A DNA stretch of 57,021 nucleotides from an uncultured Prevotellaceae bacterium (GTDB lineage Bacteria > Bacteroidota > Bacteroidia > Bacteroidales > Bacteroidaceae): assembly GCA_946402905.1 (NCBI GenBank), contig CAMIYC010000019.1, positions 1 through 57,021 on the forward strand, read 5' to 3'. The notes under the pieces are model-generated. The model was not told the origin of the DNA, searched no databases, and was given only the letters and a program-made list of their open reading frames with translations. A program made the position numbers and the translations under genes. Below are positions 45,223 through 54,814 of the stretch, piece by piece; position 1 is the stretch's first letter, and the number at the start of each line of letters is the position of its first letter.

Positions 45223-47472
45223 TTATGGCAATGTGTCAGAGAGCGGGTCGAAGAGTCCGTCGGCATTGCGACCCAGGTCGTGCCATCCCACCGTCTGATG
45301 CAGGGTGGGGTTGGTCTGCATGGCATTCTGACGCAGGCCGAGGAAATAATAGGTGGGCCGGTATTGGATGGTGAGTGCGTCGTCGTTGCCGTCGAGGTTG
45401 ACATCCTTGCGCTGGAGGAAGATGTCGTAGAAGTCGGCCAGGTCGCGCACCTTGTCGTTTTTGTAGCCCCCGTCGGTATTGGTCATATCCTCGTCGAGGG
45501 TGACAGGCTCCGGGCGGTTGCCCTCAGTGGGGTCGGTCTCGCTGGGGTCGATGCAATAGAGCACGATCTGGTGGCGCTTGGTGCCATTGAGTGGCTTCAC
45601 GCCTAAGTAGTTGCAGGTGTTGCCACCGAATCCTGTGAGTGCCCACGACGGCTTGATGGCAGCCTGTCCCTCGCCCCCGTCGAAGAGCATCCAGCGGTGC
45701 ATATCGCCATAGCGGTTGCCCTCGAAGGCCAGTTCTACCTGGCGCTCGTAGAGGATGGCGGCAAAGAGCTTGGCACGGTCGCCGCTGATGTTGGCGGGCA
45801 GGCCGAAGTTGTTGGCGGCGGTGTAGCCCACGCGGGCTCGTATCTGCTGCAGGGCCTGTATGGCTTCCTCATTATGTCCGGCACCGCAGGCAGCCTCGGC
45901 GAAGTTGAGCAGCACCTCGGCGTATCGCATGGAGAGCAGCGGGGCGGCATTTTTCATGAATCCTTTGGGATTGCTCTGGCTGTTGATGTACTCATAGAAG
46001 GGAGTGTTGTGCAGATGCAGGTCGTCGGTGCGTTTGCGCACGTAGACAGAGTGGCTGCCGGCCTTGTCGGTGGTCTGTGTGAGCAGTTCGGGCCAATAGC
46101 CGCTTGAGGTGGTCACCTTGTCGAGGTCTTCTTCCTTGTCGTTCCACATGTAGCTCCACAGGGCATAGTCCTTGCCAGAGGTATAGACATCGGTGGGTAT
46201 GATGCCGTTGAGCGAGGGGTCGGTCAGGCTCACGCCTCCCTCACTCCACTGCCATTGTACGCCTGGGAAAGCGAAGGTGCGGTAGAAGCGCGGGTCGCGG
46301 TTGAGCCAGAATTTCAGTTTGTCGTACTTGATGCTGCTCTCGCCGGGCTTCAGTCCGTCGGCCATGGGGAAGAGGTCTACTATCTCGGCCGTGGGGGTGT
46401 AGCCGCCGCCGCCGTTGGTGTTGCGCGGACGGATGCTGTGCTCCCAGCGGTTGTACTTGCCATAGTCGGGCTGTCCGGATACATTGTCCTTGGTGTTGTG
46501 CAAGGTGATGAACACGGCCTCGTTGGTGGTGCCGTCGCTGCCGGTGTAGTCCATCCAGATCCTGGCCCAGTTGGCTCCGTTGTTCTCGCCGCCGACACCA
46601 TTGTATGCCAGGCCGAAATGGCCTTGCTGCAACTTCTCAAGGGCGAGCTTGTTGGCCTCGTAGGCGGCGGTCCAGCGGCTCTGGTCGTCGCTGCGGTTGA
46701 ACACGGGGCTGGCGTAGTAGAGTAGCATCTTGCCCAGCATGGCCTGGGCCAGGCCGGCGGTGATGCGTCCGAAGTCCTGGGCCTCGTTGCTCCAGCGTGT
46801 GGGCAGCATGTCGGCGGCACGCTGGAAGTCGGCGCAGATGAAGTCTACGCAGTCTTTGGTGGTCTGGCGTGGCACGATGAGGTCGCTGCCGTCGCCGTCT
46901 TTGCCCAGGATGGGATCCTGCACATGGTCGATGATGGGCACGCCGCCATAGATGGTCACCAGGTGGTAGTACATATATCCGCGGAAGAAGTAGGCCTGTC
47001 CGAGCAACTCGTTTTTCTGCTCGTCGGTGAGGGATTCCGATTTAGCCACGTTTTCTATCACGTCGTTGCAGTTGCGGATGTGTCCCCATGGGCTGTATAC
47101 GTCGTTGGCCACATAGAAGAAGTCGAAGTTGGAGCCGGAGAAATTGTAGGTGACCTCCTCCTCGGGGTTGACGAAGATGGAGAATCCACCATACTCTTCG
47201 GTGCTCTTCGACCATTTGTCAGGGTTGCCCACCGGAGTCCAGTCGTTGGGCTTGTTGGTGCCGTTGCCGTCGCCCCCGTCGGAGACGGGCAGTATCCAGT
47301 AGTAAAGGTTGTTCAGACGCTCCTGTGCTCCGTTGTAGTCGCTGTAGGCAGTCGTCTGGTTGAAGTTGCCGTAGTTTTTCTTCTCCTCCAGGAACTCGTC
47401 ACTACATGAGGTGACACCAAGGGCCATGGAGCTCAGCACAAGGGCCGCTGCATATATATTCTTGTTTTTCAT
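45223..47472 (-). CDS. susD: SusD/RagB family glycan-binding lipoprotein
   Basis: The protein has about 749 residues. It is a lipoprotein (signal peptide ends V-T-S-C) with the SusD pattern: N-terminal D-E-F-L-E-E-K, F-F-R-G-Y-M-Y-Y-H-L-V-T-I-Y-G-G-V-P and a C-terminal L-A-F-E-G-N-R-Y-G-D-M-H-R-W. SusD proteins cap SusC on the outer face and bind oligosaccharides. It is larger than the usual 500-600 residues, with long insertions in the middle third. The start at 47472 is preferred because the five codons before it contain an AGGAG-like ribosome-binding site. It follows SusC by about 23 bases. Confidence 0.92.
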   Translation of the reverse strand: MKNKNIYAAALVLSSMALGVTSCSDEFLEEKKNYGNFNQTTAYSDYNGAQERLNNLYYWILPVSDGGDGNGTNKPNDWTPVGNPDKWSKSTEEYGGFSIFVNPEEEVTYNFSGSNFDFFYVANDVYSPWGHIRNCNDVIENVAKSESLTDEQKNELLGQAYFFRGYMYYHLVTIYGGVPIIDHVQDPILGKDGDGSDLIVPRQTTKDCVDFICADFQRAADMLPTRWSNEAQDFGRITAGLAQAMLGKMLLYYASPVFNRSDDQSRWTAAYEANKLALEKLQQGHFGLAYNGVGGENNGANWARIWMDYTGSDGTTNEAVFITLHNTKDNVSGQPDYGKYNRWEHSIRPRNTNGGGGYTPTAEIVDLFPMADGLKPGESSIKYDKLKFWLNRDPRFYRTFAFPGVQWQWSEGGVSLTDPSLNGIIPTDVYTSGKDYALWSYMWNDKEEDLDKVTTSSGYWPELLTQTTDKAGSHSVYVRKRTDDLHLHNTPFYEYINSQSNPKGFMKNAAPLLSMRYAEVLLNFAEAACGAGHNEEAIQALQQIRARVGYTAANNFGLPANISGDRAKLFAAILYERQVELAFEGNRYGDMHRWMLFDGGEGQAAIKPSWALTGFGGNTCNYLGVKPLNGTKRHQIVLYCIDPSETDPTEGNRPEPVTLDEDMTNTDGGYKNDKVRDLADFYDIFLQRKDVNLDGNDDALTIQYRPTYYFLGLRQNAMQTNPTLHQTVGWHDLGRNADGLFDPLSDTLP

Positions 47473-47495
47473 CTTTTTTCTCCTCATAGTTTAGG

Positions 47496-50400
47496 TTAGA
47501 ACGATACATTGATACCCATGGTGTATTTGCGCAGGTTGGGATAGCGGCCATAGCTGCCGGCCCATGATGCCCAGCTCTTGTCGGGGTAGTTGTTGATGAA
47601 ATTGATGGCATTCTGCACGGTGAGGTTCAGGCGCACACTGCTGATGCCAAGATGTTTCACCCATGTGTGGGGCAGGGAGTATGCCACGGTGACATTGCGC
47701 AGGGTCACTGCCTTGGCGTCGATGAGCCAGAAGGAAGAGGCCTGGGCGTTGACATTGCTGTAGCGCATGTTGGGCATCTTGGCTTCGAGGTTGGCGGGCA
47801 CAGTCACGCGTCCGGAGGCGTCGTAGATGTCCTCATAGCAGAACATGTCGCTGAACGAAGATGGCATGTTCTCGTATTCATAGCCTCCGTAGTTGCTGTT
47901 GGCAGCCTGACGGAAGTCGTTGCCGACCAAGGCCTTGGCACCCCAGCTGGCACTCAGCTGTGCTTGCAGCGAGAAGCTCTTGTAGCTGCCGCCCAGATTG
48001 AGCGTGCATCCGTAGGGGTTGCTGGAGTATTCGCTCAGACGGATAAAGTCGTTGCCGGCCGTCACCTTGCCGTCACGTGCGGCGTAGGTGCCGTCGCCGT
48101 TGTTGTCGCCCTGTATGTCCTCATAGATGAGCATGCCGGGGCGCACCTCGCTCTTGGTCATGCCGAGATATTCGGTGATGCCGTATTTGTCGAAGTATTC
48201 CTCGATGTCCTGATAGCTGCGGAACATGCCCAGACACTTGAATCCCCATACGCCACGGTCGGTGCGCTCGCCATAGACCATGTCGTTGTATTCGGGGATG
48301 GCCTGGAAGTTGGTCACCAGCATCTTGTTGTCGCTGAAACCGGTGGAGAGCTTCACCCAGTAGTTGATGTCCTTGCCGATCTTGTCGCGCCAGCCCACGT
48401 TGAGCTCCCAGCCCCAGGTGTCGAGCTCGCCATAGTTCTCCGGCGTGGCCTGTGTGCCCACGGTGGTGGGAAACTGCGAGGTGCCGGTGCGGGTGGCGAA
48501 GAGTTCGCGGCCGCGGTCGTAGTAGTAGTTGAAGTCGAAGGTCAGGCGGTTGCGCAGGAAGTGGGCATCAATACCGATGTTGGTCTTGTAGGTCTTGTCC
48601 CAGTGCACGTCGGAGTTGACACCTGCCTTGGGCATGACGAGGGCATAGCCCACGTTGCTGTTGATGCCGTTGGAACCGAAGATGGCACCCTTGGCGGCGT
48701 TGCGCTCATATAGCTGGGTCCAGAGCCATGCACGGATGTTGTCGCGGCCCATCAGACCCCATGAGGCGCGGAGCTTGAGGAAGTCGACCCACTTCACTTT
48801 CTCCTGGAACCAGTTTTCCTCAGAGATCACCCAGCCGGCGCTCACTGACGGGAACTTGCCCCAGTAGTTCTTGGGTGCGAACTTGGTGGAGGCATCGGCA
48901 CGGAAGAGGAATTCGAAGAGATACTTGCTGGCGTAGGCGTAGTTGAAGCGGCCCACGTAGGAGAGCATGCCGCTCTCGGTGCGGTTGCCGGAGGCGTCTT
49001 TGTCGCCGGTGCCGGAGCTGAACTGTCCGTCCTGATAGGCGATCAGGTCGGTGATGCTGCCATAGAGGTCTTCGCCCCAAGCCTCGGTCTTCTCGATAGA
49101 GCCTAATGCACTGACATCATGGAGCCCGAACTGCCGTGCGTATTGCAGGGTGAAGTTGAACTGATAGCTGTCGTTGCGTGCGAAGTCGCGTCTGATCAGT
49201 CCACCATTGCTCACCAGGCGCAGCACGTTCACGTTGTTGTCGTCGTAGACCACATCGCTGCCCGTGTAGAGGTGTCCTCCGGAGCCGCCACGGTTGAGCA
49301 GCCGGTAGACGTCCTGTATGGTCTGTACGGTGTTGTTCTTGGAGTTGCTGATCGACTTGGAGTAAGACACCCTGGCGGTGAGGCCTTTGAGAGGCTTGAT
49401 CCATCCGAGGTCGAAGTCGAGGCTTCCGTTGATGGTCAGGTTGTTGGACTGGTTGCGGACGTAGTCGCTGTGATTCTGCACGGCGGCGAAGTTGTAGAGC
49501 TGTGTGGCACTGGTGGGGATGCCATTCTCCATGCCGCTGTATACCATGGGATAGCCATTGGCATAGTCGGGCACGAAGCGCAGGTGGGTCATGAGCCACC
49601 GGTAGTCGAAGTCGGTGCCGCCGCCCTGAGGCGTGGTAGAATTGTTGCGCTCGCCCCAGTCGCCGCTCACTTGCAGCGATGTCTTCACGTATTTGCCTAT
49701 CTTGGCATTGAGCCCGGCACGGAAGTTCCAGCGGTCGTAGTCGAGGCGTCCGATGTTACCCTCCTGGTCGTAGTAGGAGACACCGGCGAAGTAGGTGGCT
49801 TTGTCGTTGCCGCCGTTGATGTTGATATTGTGCCGTTGCGTCATGGCTGCACTCCACTCCTTGTCGAGCAGGTTGTAGTCCACATTGCGTGCGGCCTCCA
49901 TCTCGTCGAGCTGGAAGAGCTGGGTGCGCAGCTCGATGTTGTCTTGTGTGGAGGTGTTGGCGGCACGCATTGTGTTGAACACTTTCATGTAGTCGTAGCT
50001 GCTCAGCATCTTCGGGGTGTAGAGGGCGTCGGTCCAGCCAAACTGCCCGGAGTAGCTGATCTTGGGCGCACTGTTCTCGCCTTGTTTCGTCTTCACCAGC
50101 ACCACACCGTAGGCGGCACGGGCGCCATAGACGGCGGCCGAGGCGTCTTTCAGCACGGTGATGCTCTCCACCTCGCTGATGTCGAGGTTGTTGAAGGCAG
50201 TCTCCGTCGAGATGAAACCGTCGATGACGTAGAGTGGGGTGGGGTCGGGCGAGCCACCACGGGTGGCATCGGGGGTGGTGCTTTGTGCGAGCACGTTGCT
50301 CTGGCGTATGTTGAGTGACGGGCTCTGTCCGGGACGGTAGCCGTTGGCACTGACGCTCACGCCGTTGAACATGCCCACCAGGGCATCGCCCAGGCTTCCT

Positions 50401-50801
50401 ACCGAGAGGTCTTGTATTTCCTTGGGCGAGATGGTCTCCACGGCACCGGTCACGTTTTTCATCTTCTGGGTGCCATAGCCCACCACGACGACCTCTTCGA
50501 GGCTTTGGTTGTCTTCAGCCAGGCGTATCACGCCACCCGGCTTGACAGTCTGTGGCAGGTAGCCGATGTAGGTGACAGTGATCTTGGCATCGCCGGGCAC
50601 TTCCAGTTCATAGTTGCCGTCGAGGTCGGTCACGGTGCCGCCCGAGGTCACGCCTGCTATCTTGATGGTGGCGCCAATCACGGGCTCGCCGGTCTCGTCG
50701 AGCACGGTGCCTTTCACCGTATGGCTCTGTGCAAATGCCGTTGCGGGCAACAGTGTCATGGCGGCGCTCATGCATAAACTGATGATGAGTTTTCTTTTCA
50801 T
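47496..50801 (-). CDS. susC: SusC/RagA family TonB-dependent oligosaccharide transporter
   Basis: The protein has 1101 residues. A signal peptide is followed by the carboxypeptidase-like domain of SusC proteins (about 28-100; G-T-V-L-D-E-T-G-E-P-V-I-G-A-T-I), the TonB-box region (E-E-V-V-V-V-G-Y-G-T-Q), a plug with V-I-D-G-F and I-T-V-L-K-D-A-S-A-A-V-Y-G-A-R-A-A-Y-G, and a 22-strand barrel ending in an aromatic residue. It imports oligosaccharides released outside the cell, together with the SusD partner encoded next. Substrate specificity cannot be read from the protein. The accompanying DUF4957/DUF5123 lipoproteins suggest a pectic glycan. Confidence 0.95.
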   Translation of the reverse strand: MKRKLIISLCMSAAMTLLPATAFAQSHTVKGTVLDETGEPVIGATIKIAGVTSGGTVTDLDGNYELEVPGDAKITVTYIGYLPQTVKPGGVIRLAEDNQSLEEVVVVGYGTQKMKNVTGAVETISPKEIQDLSVGSLGDALVGMFNGVSVSANGYRPGQSPSLNIRQSNVLAQSTTPDATRGGSPDPTPLYVIDGFISTETAFNNLDISEVESITVLKDASAAVYGARAAYGVVLVKTKQGENSAPKISYSGQFGWTDALYTPKMLSSYDYMKVFNTMRAANTSTQDNIELRTQLFQLDEMEAARNVDYNLLDKEWSAAMTQRHNININGGNDKATYFAGVSYYDQEGNIGRLDYDRWNFRAGLNAKIGKYVKTSLQVSGDWGERNNSTTPQGGGTDFDYRWLMTHLRFVPDYANGYPMVYSGMENGIPTSATQLYNFAAVQNHSDYVRNQSNNLTINGSLDFDLGWIKPLKGLTARVSYSKSISNSKNNTVQTIQDVYRLLNRGGSGGHLYTGSDVVYDDNNVNVLRLVSNGGLIRRDFARNDSYQFNFTLQYARQFGLHDVSALGSIEKTEAWGEDLYGSITDLIAYQDGQFSSGTGDKDASGNRTESGMLSYVGRFNYAYASKYLFEFLFRADASTKFAPKNYWGKFPSVSAGWVISEENWFQEKVKWVDFLKLRASWGLMGRDNIRAWLWTQLYERNAAKGAIFGSNGINSNVGYALVMPKAGVNSDVHWDKTYKTNIGIDAHFLRNRLTFDFNYYYDRGRELFATRTGTSQFPTTVGTQATPENYGELDTWGWELNVGWRDKIGKDINYWVKLSTGFSDNKMLVTNFQAIPEYNDMVYGERTDRGVWGFKCLGMFRSYQDIEEYFDKYGITEYLGMTKSEVRPGMLIYEDIQGDNNGDGTYAARDGKVTAGNDFIRLSEYSSNPYGCTLNLGGSYKSFSLQAQLSASWGAKALVGNDFRQAANSNYGGYEYENMPSSFSDMFCYEDIYDASGRVTVPANLEAKMPNMRYSNVNAQASSFWLIDAKAVTLRNVTVAYSLPHTWVKHLGISSVRLNLTVQNAINFINNYPDKSWASWAGSYGRYPNLRKYTMGINVSF

Positions 50802-50834
50802 ATCTTAATCGTTTTTTATTCTACATGGATGGGA

Positions 50835-52283
50835 TTAATTCAGCCAACGTGGGTCTCCGGTCTTGCGTGCCACCTGCTCAGAGCCTGTCGGGGTGAAGTT
50901 GCCGTTGGCAGGGTCGACGAAGGCAGGGTCGGTCTGCAGGGCGTTGCCACTGGCATCATAGCTGCTGGTGGAGAATCCTTCGGTCTCGGGAGCGCCCTCA
51001 AACCAGTAGGTGTTGTAGGCGAAGTTGTTGACGGCACTGCTGTTGATGCGCCCGGTGATGCGTCGTGGCACCTGTCCGTTGCCGCAGTCGACGAATATGT
51101 TGTTGGTGATGTCGTAGTTGGAGGTGGCCCGTCCGTCAAATCCACCATGGTTGGCCATCTGTCCGGTGTGGGCGATGTTGTAGAATGTGCAGCTCTTCAT
51201 GTTGATAGAGTTGGTCAGGTATCCTGCGCGGTCGCAGCGGCCTGAGTTGTTGTAGCGGATGAAGTATTGCACGGGGTTGCTGGTGGCCGACCAGAAAGTG
51301 CAGCCCGTCACGGTGAAGTCGTTGATGAAGCCTCCGCCGTCGTAGATCTGGAAGTAGGCGGTGCTGCTCATCTTGTCGTCGGGGGTGAACTTCACCAGAC
51401 AGTTGGTCATGGAGAAGGTCTTGACGCAGTATTTCACCTTGTTGTCGAACATAAACGTGCGGTTGACGTTGTTCACCGTGCATCCCAGGAAGAGTATGGG
51501 GTCGGTGATCTGGTGGTGGTTGTTGTGGTCGGCGTCGAGGATGGCGGGGTCGGGTGTCTCGCTCAGGGCCAGCACAGGCTGTGTCGACTCGCCGCACTCA
51601 AATGTGATATATTTGGCTTTGAAACCACCGCAGGTGGCCAGGCCGCCTTTCGGGCCGTAGGTGATGGTGGCGTTGTTGGACTTGCTGCTGGTGCGCAGGG
51701 TGACGCTGTAGCGGCCGAAGTCGAGCACGCCGGATACGGTGTAGTGGCCGCCTGGGGTGAGGTCGTAGTTGAGGTTGGCACCCACGGAGTCGGCGGGGAT
51801 GGGATTGGCCTGGAACCATGCGTAAAGGTCGCCTTCGGGTATCGCGGCAAAGGATGCCTCAAACGAGTTGAACAATTTCTCCGTAGCCGTGGCGGCCTCG
51901 GTGTTGTTGAGACTCTTGTTGCCCAGGGTGCGGATGTTGAGACGGTAGTTGACATCCTCTTCGCGCGAGGTGGTCAGCGAGCAGCCGTCGATGGTGTCGT
52001 TGACCAGGGGCTCTGCCTCATTGCTGAGGTCGTAGAGGGTCACTTCGTAGCCTCCTGCTCCATAAACCACCGGCCAGGTGATGGTCATCTGGTCGCCGTT
52101 GGTATTGGGCTTCACCGTGATGTCTCCTTCTGCGGGTGATGACAACTGGGCGTTTCTCACGTCGCTCTCAAACGTGTCGCCGCCGTCGTAGGTGTCAGCG
52201 CATGATGCGAGAAAACCTATGCCTGTGGCAACAGCCACAAAAAGACATAATTTTCTGCATGATACAAATTTTGATTTGTTCAT
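50835..52283 (-). CDS. Surface lipoprotein with fibronectin-like and DUF4957/DUF5123 beta-helix domains
   Basis: The protein has 482 residues. It is a lipoprotein (signal ends F-L-A-S-C) with a fibronectin type III-like domain (about 45-130, ending N-Y-R-L-N-I-R-T-L-G) and a right-handed beta-helix (about 170-430) containing the stereotyped R-Y-N-N-S-G-R-C-D-R-A-G and G-R-A-T-S-N-Y-D-I-T-N-N-I-F-V-D-C-G-N-G-Q. This is the DUF4957/DUF5123 type found beside SusCD in pectin loci, thought to bind glycan at the surface. It is the first gene of the SusCD operon, which is an unusual position. It is a clear paralogue of the C-terminal half of the gene at 52420-54531. Confidence 0.8.
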   Translation of the reverse strand: MNKSKFVSCRKLCLFVAVATGIGFLASCADTYDGGDTFESDVRNAQLSSPAEGDITVKPNTNGDQMTITWPVVYGAGGYEVTLYDLSNEAEPLVNDTIDGCSLTTSREEDVNYRLNIRTLGNKSLNNTEAATATEKLFNSFEASFAAIPEGDLYAWFQANPIPADSVGANLNYDLTPGGHYTVSGVLDFGRYSVTLRTSSKSNNATITYGPKGGLATCGGFKAKYITFECGESTQPVLALSETPDPAILDADHNNHHQITDPILFLGCTVNNVNRTFMFDNKVKYCVKTFSMTNCLVKFTPDDKMSSTAYFQIYDGGGFINDFTVTGCTFWSATSNPVQYFIRYNNSGRCDRAGYLTNSINMKSCTFYNIAHTGQMANHGGFDGRATSNYDITNNIFVDCGNGQVPRRITGRINSSAVNNFAYNTYWFEGAPETEGFSTSSYDASGNALQTDPAFVDPANGNFTPTGSEQVARKTGDPRWLN

Positions 52284-52298
52284 AATTAGGTCAGTTGG

Positions 52299-52323
52299 TT
52301 ATACATGTATAATTAGAATTCTA
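52299..52323. repeat. Two adjacent palindromes in the SusCD operon upstream region
   Basis: A 14-bp palindrome TTATACATGTATAA (52299-52312) is followed two bases on by a 10-bp palindrome TAGAATTCTA (52314-52323). They lie 15-40 bases upstream of the DUF4957/DUF5123 start codon, a place for an operator. Regulator unknown. Confidence 0.6.
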
Positions 52324-52364
52324 TTGCTAAGACGCTTTTTGTCGTGAAATGTAATCATCATAAC

Positions 52365-52398
52365 AAAAAAAACGGAGAGCGTCTGTAGAAGCCCTCCG
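52365..52398 (-). terminator. Terminator after the DUF5123-type gene
   Basis: CGGAGGGC pairs with GCTCTCCG (one G-U pair) around a 10-base loop, and eight U follow on the minus strand (52365-52372). The 54.5-kb gene is therefore transcribed separately from the SusCD operon. Confidence 0.85.
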
Positions 52399-52419
52399 CC
52401 TTTTATTTCCATATTTAGT

Positions 52420-54531
52420 TTATTTGTTCACAAACTTGCGTCCATTCTGGATGAGTATGCCCTTGGTGGTGGGAGCCACGCGCTGACCGGCCAGGTTGTA
52501 GACAGGTGCGTTGGCGTCTTCCACGGTAGTCACGACTGTGCTGATGCCGTTGGTGTCGAGCCAGCGTGGGTCGCCGGTCTTGTTGGTGAGCTGGGCCTCG
52601 CCCTGCGGGGTGAAGTCGCCGTTCTCCGGGTCTTTCAGCATCGGGTCGTTGGACAGGACGGTCTCGCTGTTGTCGTAGCCCGTGACATCTTCTGCGGCAC
52701 CGTTAAACCAGTAGGTGTTGTATTCGAAAGTGGCGGTAGCCTGATCCTGACGATTGCCGAGGTAGCGTCGTGTCACTTGACCGTTTCCGCAGTCGACGAA
52801 GATGTTCTTGATCATTCTCCAGTTGGAGGTGGCACGTCCGGCAATGCCGCTGTAGTTGCCCCACTGTCCGGTCTTGGCCACGTTGTAGAAGGTGTTGTTC
52901 TCGTAGTTGATGCTATTGCTGTCAAATCCGGCACGGTCGCAGCGTCCGGCGTTGCTGTAGCGCACGAAGTAGTCTTGGTCGATACCCTTGCTGCAGAAGG
53001 TGCTGTTCTTGATGGTCAGGTCGTTGATGAAACCGTTCTTCGACATGTCAAACACTGTCTTGGTAGCAGCGGAGTTGAGTGAGACTACACAGTTATCGAC
53101 CAGGAAGTTGGCGATGACATATTTGGTGTCGTTGTCCTTGATGATCTGTGGCACGTCGTTGATCTTGCAGTTGATGAGCTGCACGTAGTTGACCAGATAA
53201 TAGTCTTTGGCCAGGTCGAGGCCGCCACCATTCTCGTCCAGTGCGATGAGCGGCTTGCTGCCGAGAGCGCTGGCATCAATGTCCAGATTCTTGAGGATGA
53301 GGGTACCCAGGGCTGTGAAGCTGGCGTCGGCAGCCATCTTGATGGTGGTGCCTTCGGCGCCCTCTACAGTCAGGTTGTGCAACTTGACCGGTCCCGACAT
53401 CGTGTATTCCTTGCCGGCATCGAGCGTGATGGTGACGGGTGCGCTCGTGCTGGCATACTGCTCTGCTATCTGGGTCAGGTCGTCGCCCACGGGGCCTGGC
53501 TCGTCGCCGGTGGTGAAGTCAAAGCCGCCGAAGCCTACCTGCGAGCTGTCCTGGAAGAGCCAGTAGCTCTTGCCAGCCTTCACTTCAAAGGTGATCCATC
53601 CCCAGAATGCCTGGTTGCCACCGGCGATGATAAACGGCCCGTAGAGGGGGTCTTTCTCGGTATAGACGATGCTGCCGTCGGGCTGCTCCTCAGCAGTGCA
53701 CTGCACGGCTTTGTGGATAGAGTCGATCTGCTCGGAGGTGAAGTAGATCTGATATTGCTCGTAGACAGGGTTGCCCTGGTTGTCGAGCTTGGGCTCGCCG
53801 GTCTCCGGATCGATGGCGGGGGTGTCATAGTTGGCACGCTGGCCGTTGATGTAGCCCTCGGCCAGGTATTTCACGGCCTCTTTGGTCTCTTCGTCGATGA
53901 CGTAGGTGTGGCGGTTGCCTTTGTTGGCCCAGATCTGCACCTTCAGTTTGCCGTCTACTTTCGGGGTGAACTTATAGTAGAGGCCTACAAGTGGCATTAC
54001 TTGGTCGCCGGGTTTGTAATATTCATACTGGGCGCGGTATTTTCCTGTGGGGGCATTGTCTTGATAGATTTCCTCGCAGAACATCTTCACGTAGGGGTTG
54101 CCCGTTCCCATCAAGAAATAGAGCTTTGTGCCATTGGCGTCGTTGATGTCGGTCTTGTTTTGGCCGTTCTTCCACTGGATGGGATTCCATGAGCCAACGG
54201 AGGCAATCTCATAGGTGTGGTTTTCCTCGCTGATCACTGCGCCGGGGGTCAGGTCCTGACCCAGGTTGATCTTGGGATCTTCGGGGTCTAATTTGTCGGC
54301 GATGGTGGCTCCGCCCACCGCTTCAAGAGTCATGTTGGCAGTGTTGACGGTCACTATCGACTTGCCGTCTGCCACGTTGGTAGCATTGTTGCTCTCGTCT
54401 ATCACAGCCGTAAACTCGGGTGCGAGGGCAATGTTCTCACCATCTATGACGATGGCTTTGTAACTTTCGGTCTGTGCACTGGCTCCTAACACAAAGAGGG
54501 CACTGGCCACAAGCGTAAAAATTTTCTTCAT
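52420..54531 (-). CDS. Secreted beta-helix protein with DUF4957/DUF5123-type C-terminus
   Basis: The protein has about 703 residues with a signal peptide (ends G-A-S-A-Q). The N-terminal 350 residues are not recognised and contain a beta-rich carbohydrate-binding-like region with W-A-N-K-G-N-R-H-T-Y-V-I-D and G-W-I-T-F-E-V-K-A-G-K-S-Y-W. Residues about 350-650 are a beta-helix that matches the 482-residue SusCD-operon protein nearly motif by motif (R-Y-S-N-A-G-R-C-D-R-A-G, N-I-F-V-D-C-G-N-G-Q-V-T-R-R). The last 25 residues (V-Y-N-L-A-G-Q-R-V then G-I-L-I-Q-N-G-R-K-F) are the C-terminal sorting-like motif of secreted Bacteroidota proteins. It probably binds or processes glycan at the surface. 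Starts at 54537 and 54531 are equally possible. Confidence 0.72.
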   Translation of the reverse strand: MKKIFTLVASALFVLGASAQTESYKAIVIDGENIALAPEFTAVIDESNNATNVADGKSIVTVNTANMTLEAVGGATIADKLDPEDPKINLGQDLTPGAVISEENHTYEIASVGSWNPIQWKNGQNKTDINDANGTKLYFLMGTGNPYVKMFCEEIYQDNAPTGKYRAQYEYYKPGDQVMPLVGLYYKFTPKVDGKLKVQIWANKGNRHTYVIDEETKEAVKYLAEGYINGQRANYDTPAIDPETGEPKLDNQGNPVYEQYQIYFTSEQIDSIHKAVQCTAEEQPDGSIVYTEKDPLYGPFIIAGGNQAFWGWITFEVKAGKSYWLFQDSSQVGFGGFDFTTGDEPGPVGDDLTQIAEQYASTSAPVTITLDAGKEYTMSGPVKLHNLTVEGAEGTTIKMAADASFTALGTLILKNLDIDASALGSKPLIALDENGGGLDLAKDYYLVNYVQLINCKINDVPQIIKDNDTKYVIANFLVDNCVVSLNSAATKTVFDMSKNGFINDLTIKNSTFCSKGIDQDYFVRYSNAGRCDRAGFDSNSINYENNTFYNVAKTGQWGNYSGIAGRATSNWRMIKNIFVDCGNGQVTRRYLGNRQDQATATFEYNTYWFNGAAEDVTGYDNSETVLSNDPMLKDPENGDFTPQGEAQLTNKTGDPRWLDTNGISTVVTTVEDANAPVYNLAGQRVAPTTKGILIQNGRKFVNK

Positions 54532-54587
54532 AAGCATATTAGGATTTGTTTGATAGTAATTTAGTTTGTTGCTATGTCATTCGCTTT

Positions 54588-54595
54588 CAAAATTA
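54588..54595 (-). promoter_or_regulatory. Possible -7 element of the secreted beta-helix gene
   Basis: TAATTTTG on the minus strand fits TAnnTTTG and would start the transcript near 54580, about 45 bases before the gene. No good -33 element was found, so the call is tentative. Confidence 0.35.
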
Positions 54596-54745
54596 ATGCT
54601 TTTTGTATGAATCTTACTTGGATGCAAACCATTTTTATGATTTATTAACGTAAAAGTGGGTGCTTGTTAATCTTCAAAGACAAATAACACCTGTGGAAGA
54701 AAAATCGGCCCCAAAACGCTCTTTGTCATATTTTCAGCAAAAATG

Positions 54746-54777
54746 TTTGCAATTTTCCACAATTTAGCGTATATTTG
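54746..54777 (+). promoter_or_regulatory. Promoter of the mscS-hydrolase pair
   Basis: TATATTTG (54770-54777) matches TAnnTTTG and TTTG (54746-54749) lies 20 bases upstream. The start of transcription near 54784 excludes the upstream ATG at 54743 and supports the MscS start at 54815. Confidence 0.7.
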
Positions 54778-54814
54778 CAATCACTATGTTTTCACCTTAA
54801 AAATCAAATCAAGT

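Noticed and set aside
47652..48713. 353-codon plus-strand frame opposite SusC
   Set aside because: Same reason: antisense of the barrel region of SusC.
49119..50318. 399-codon plus-strand frame opposite SusC
   Set aside because: Shadow of SusC; valine- and glycine-rich composition without domains.
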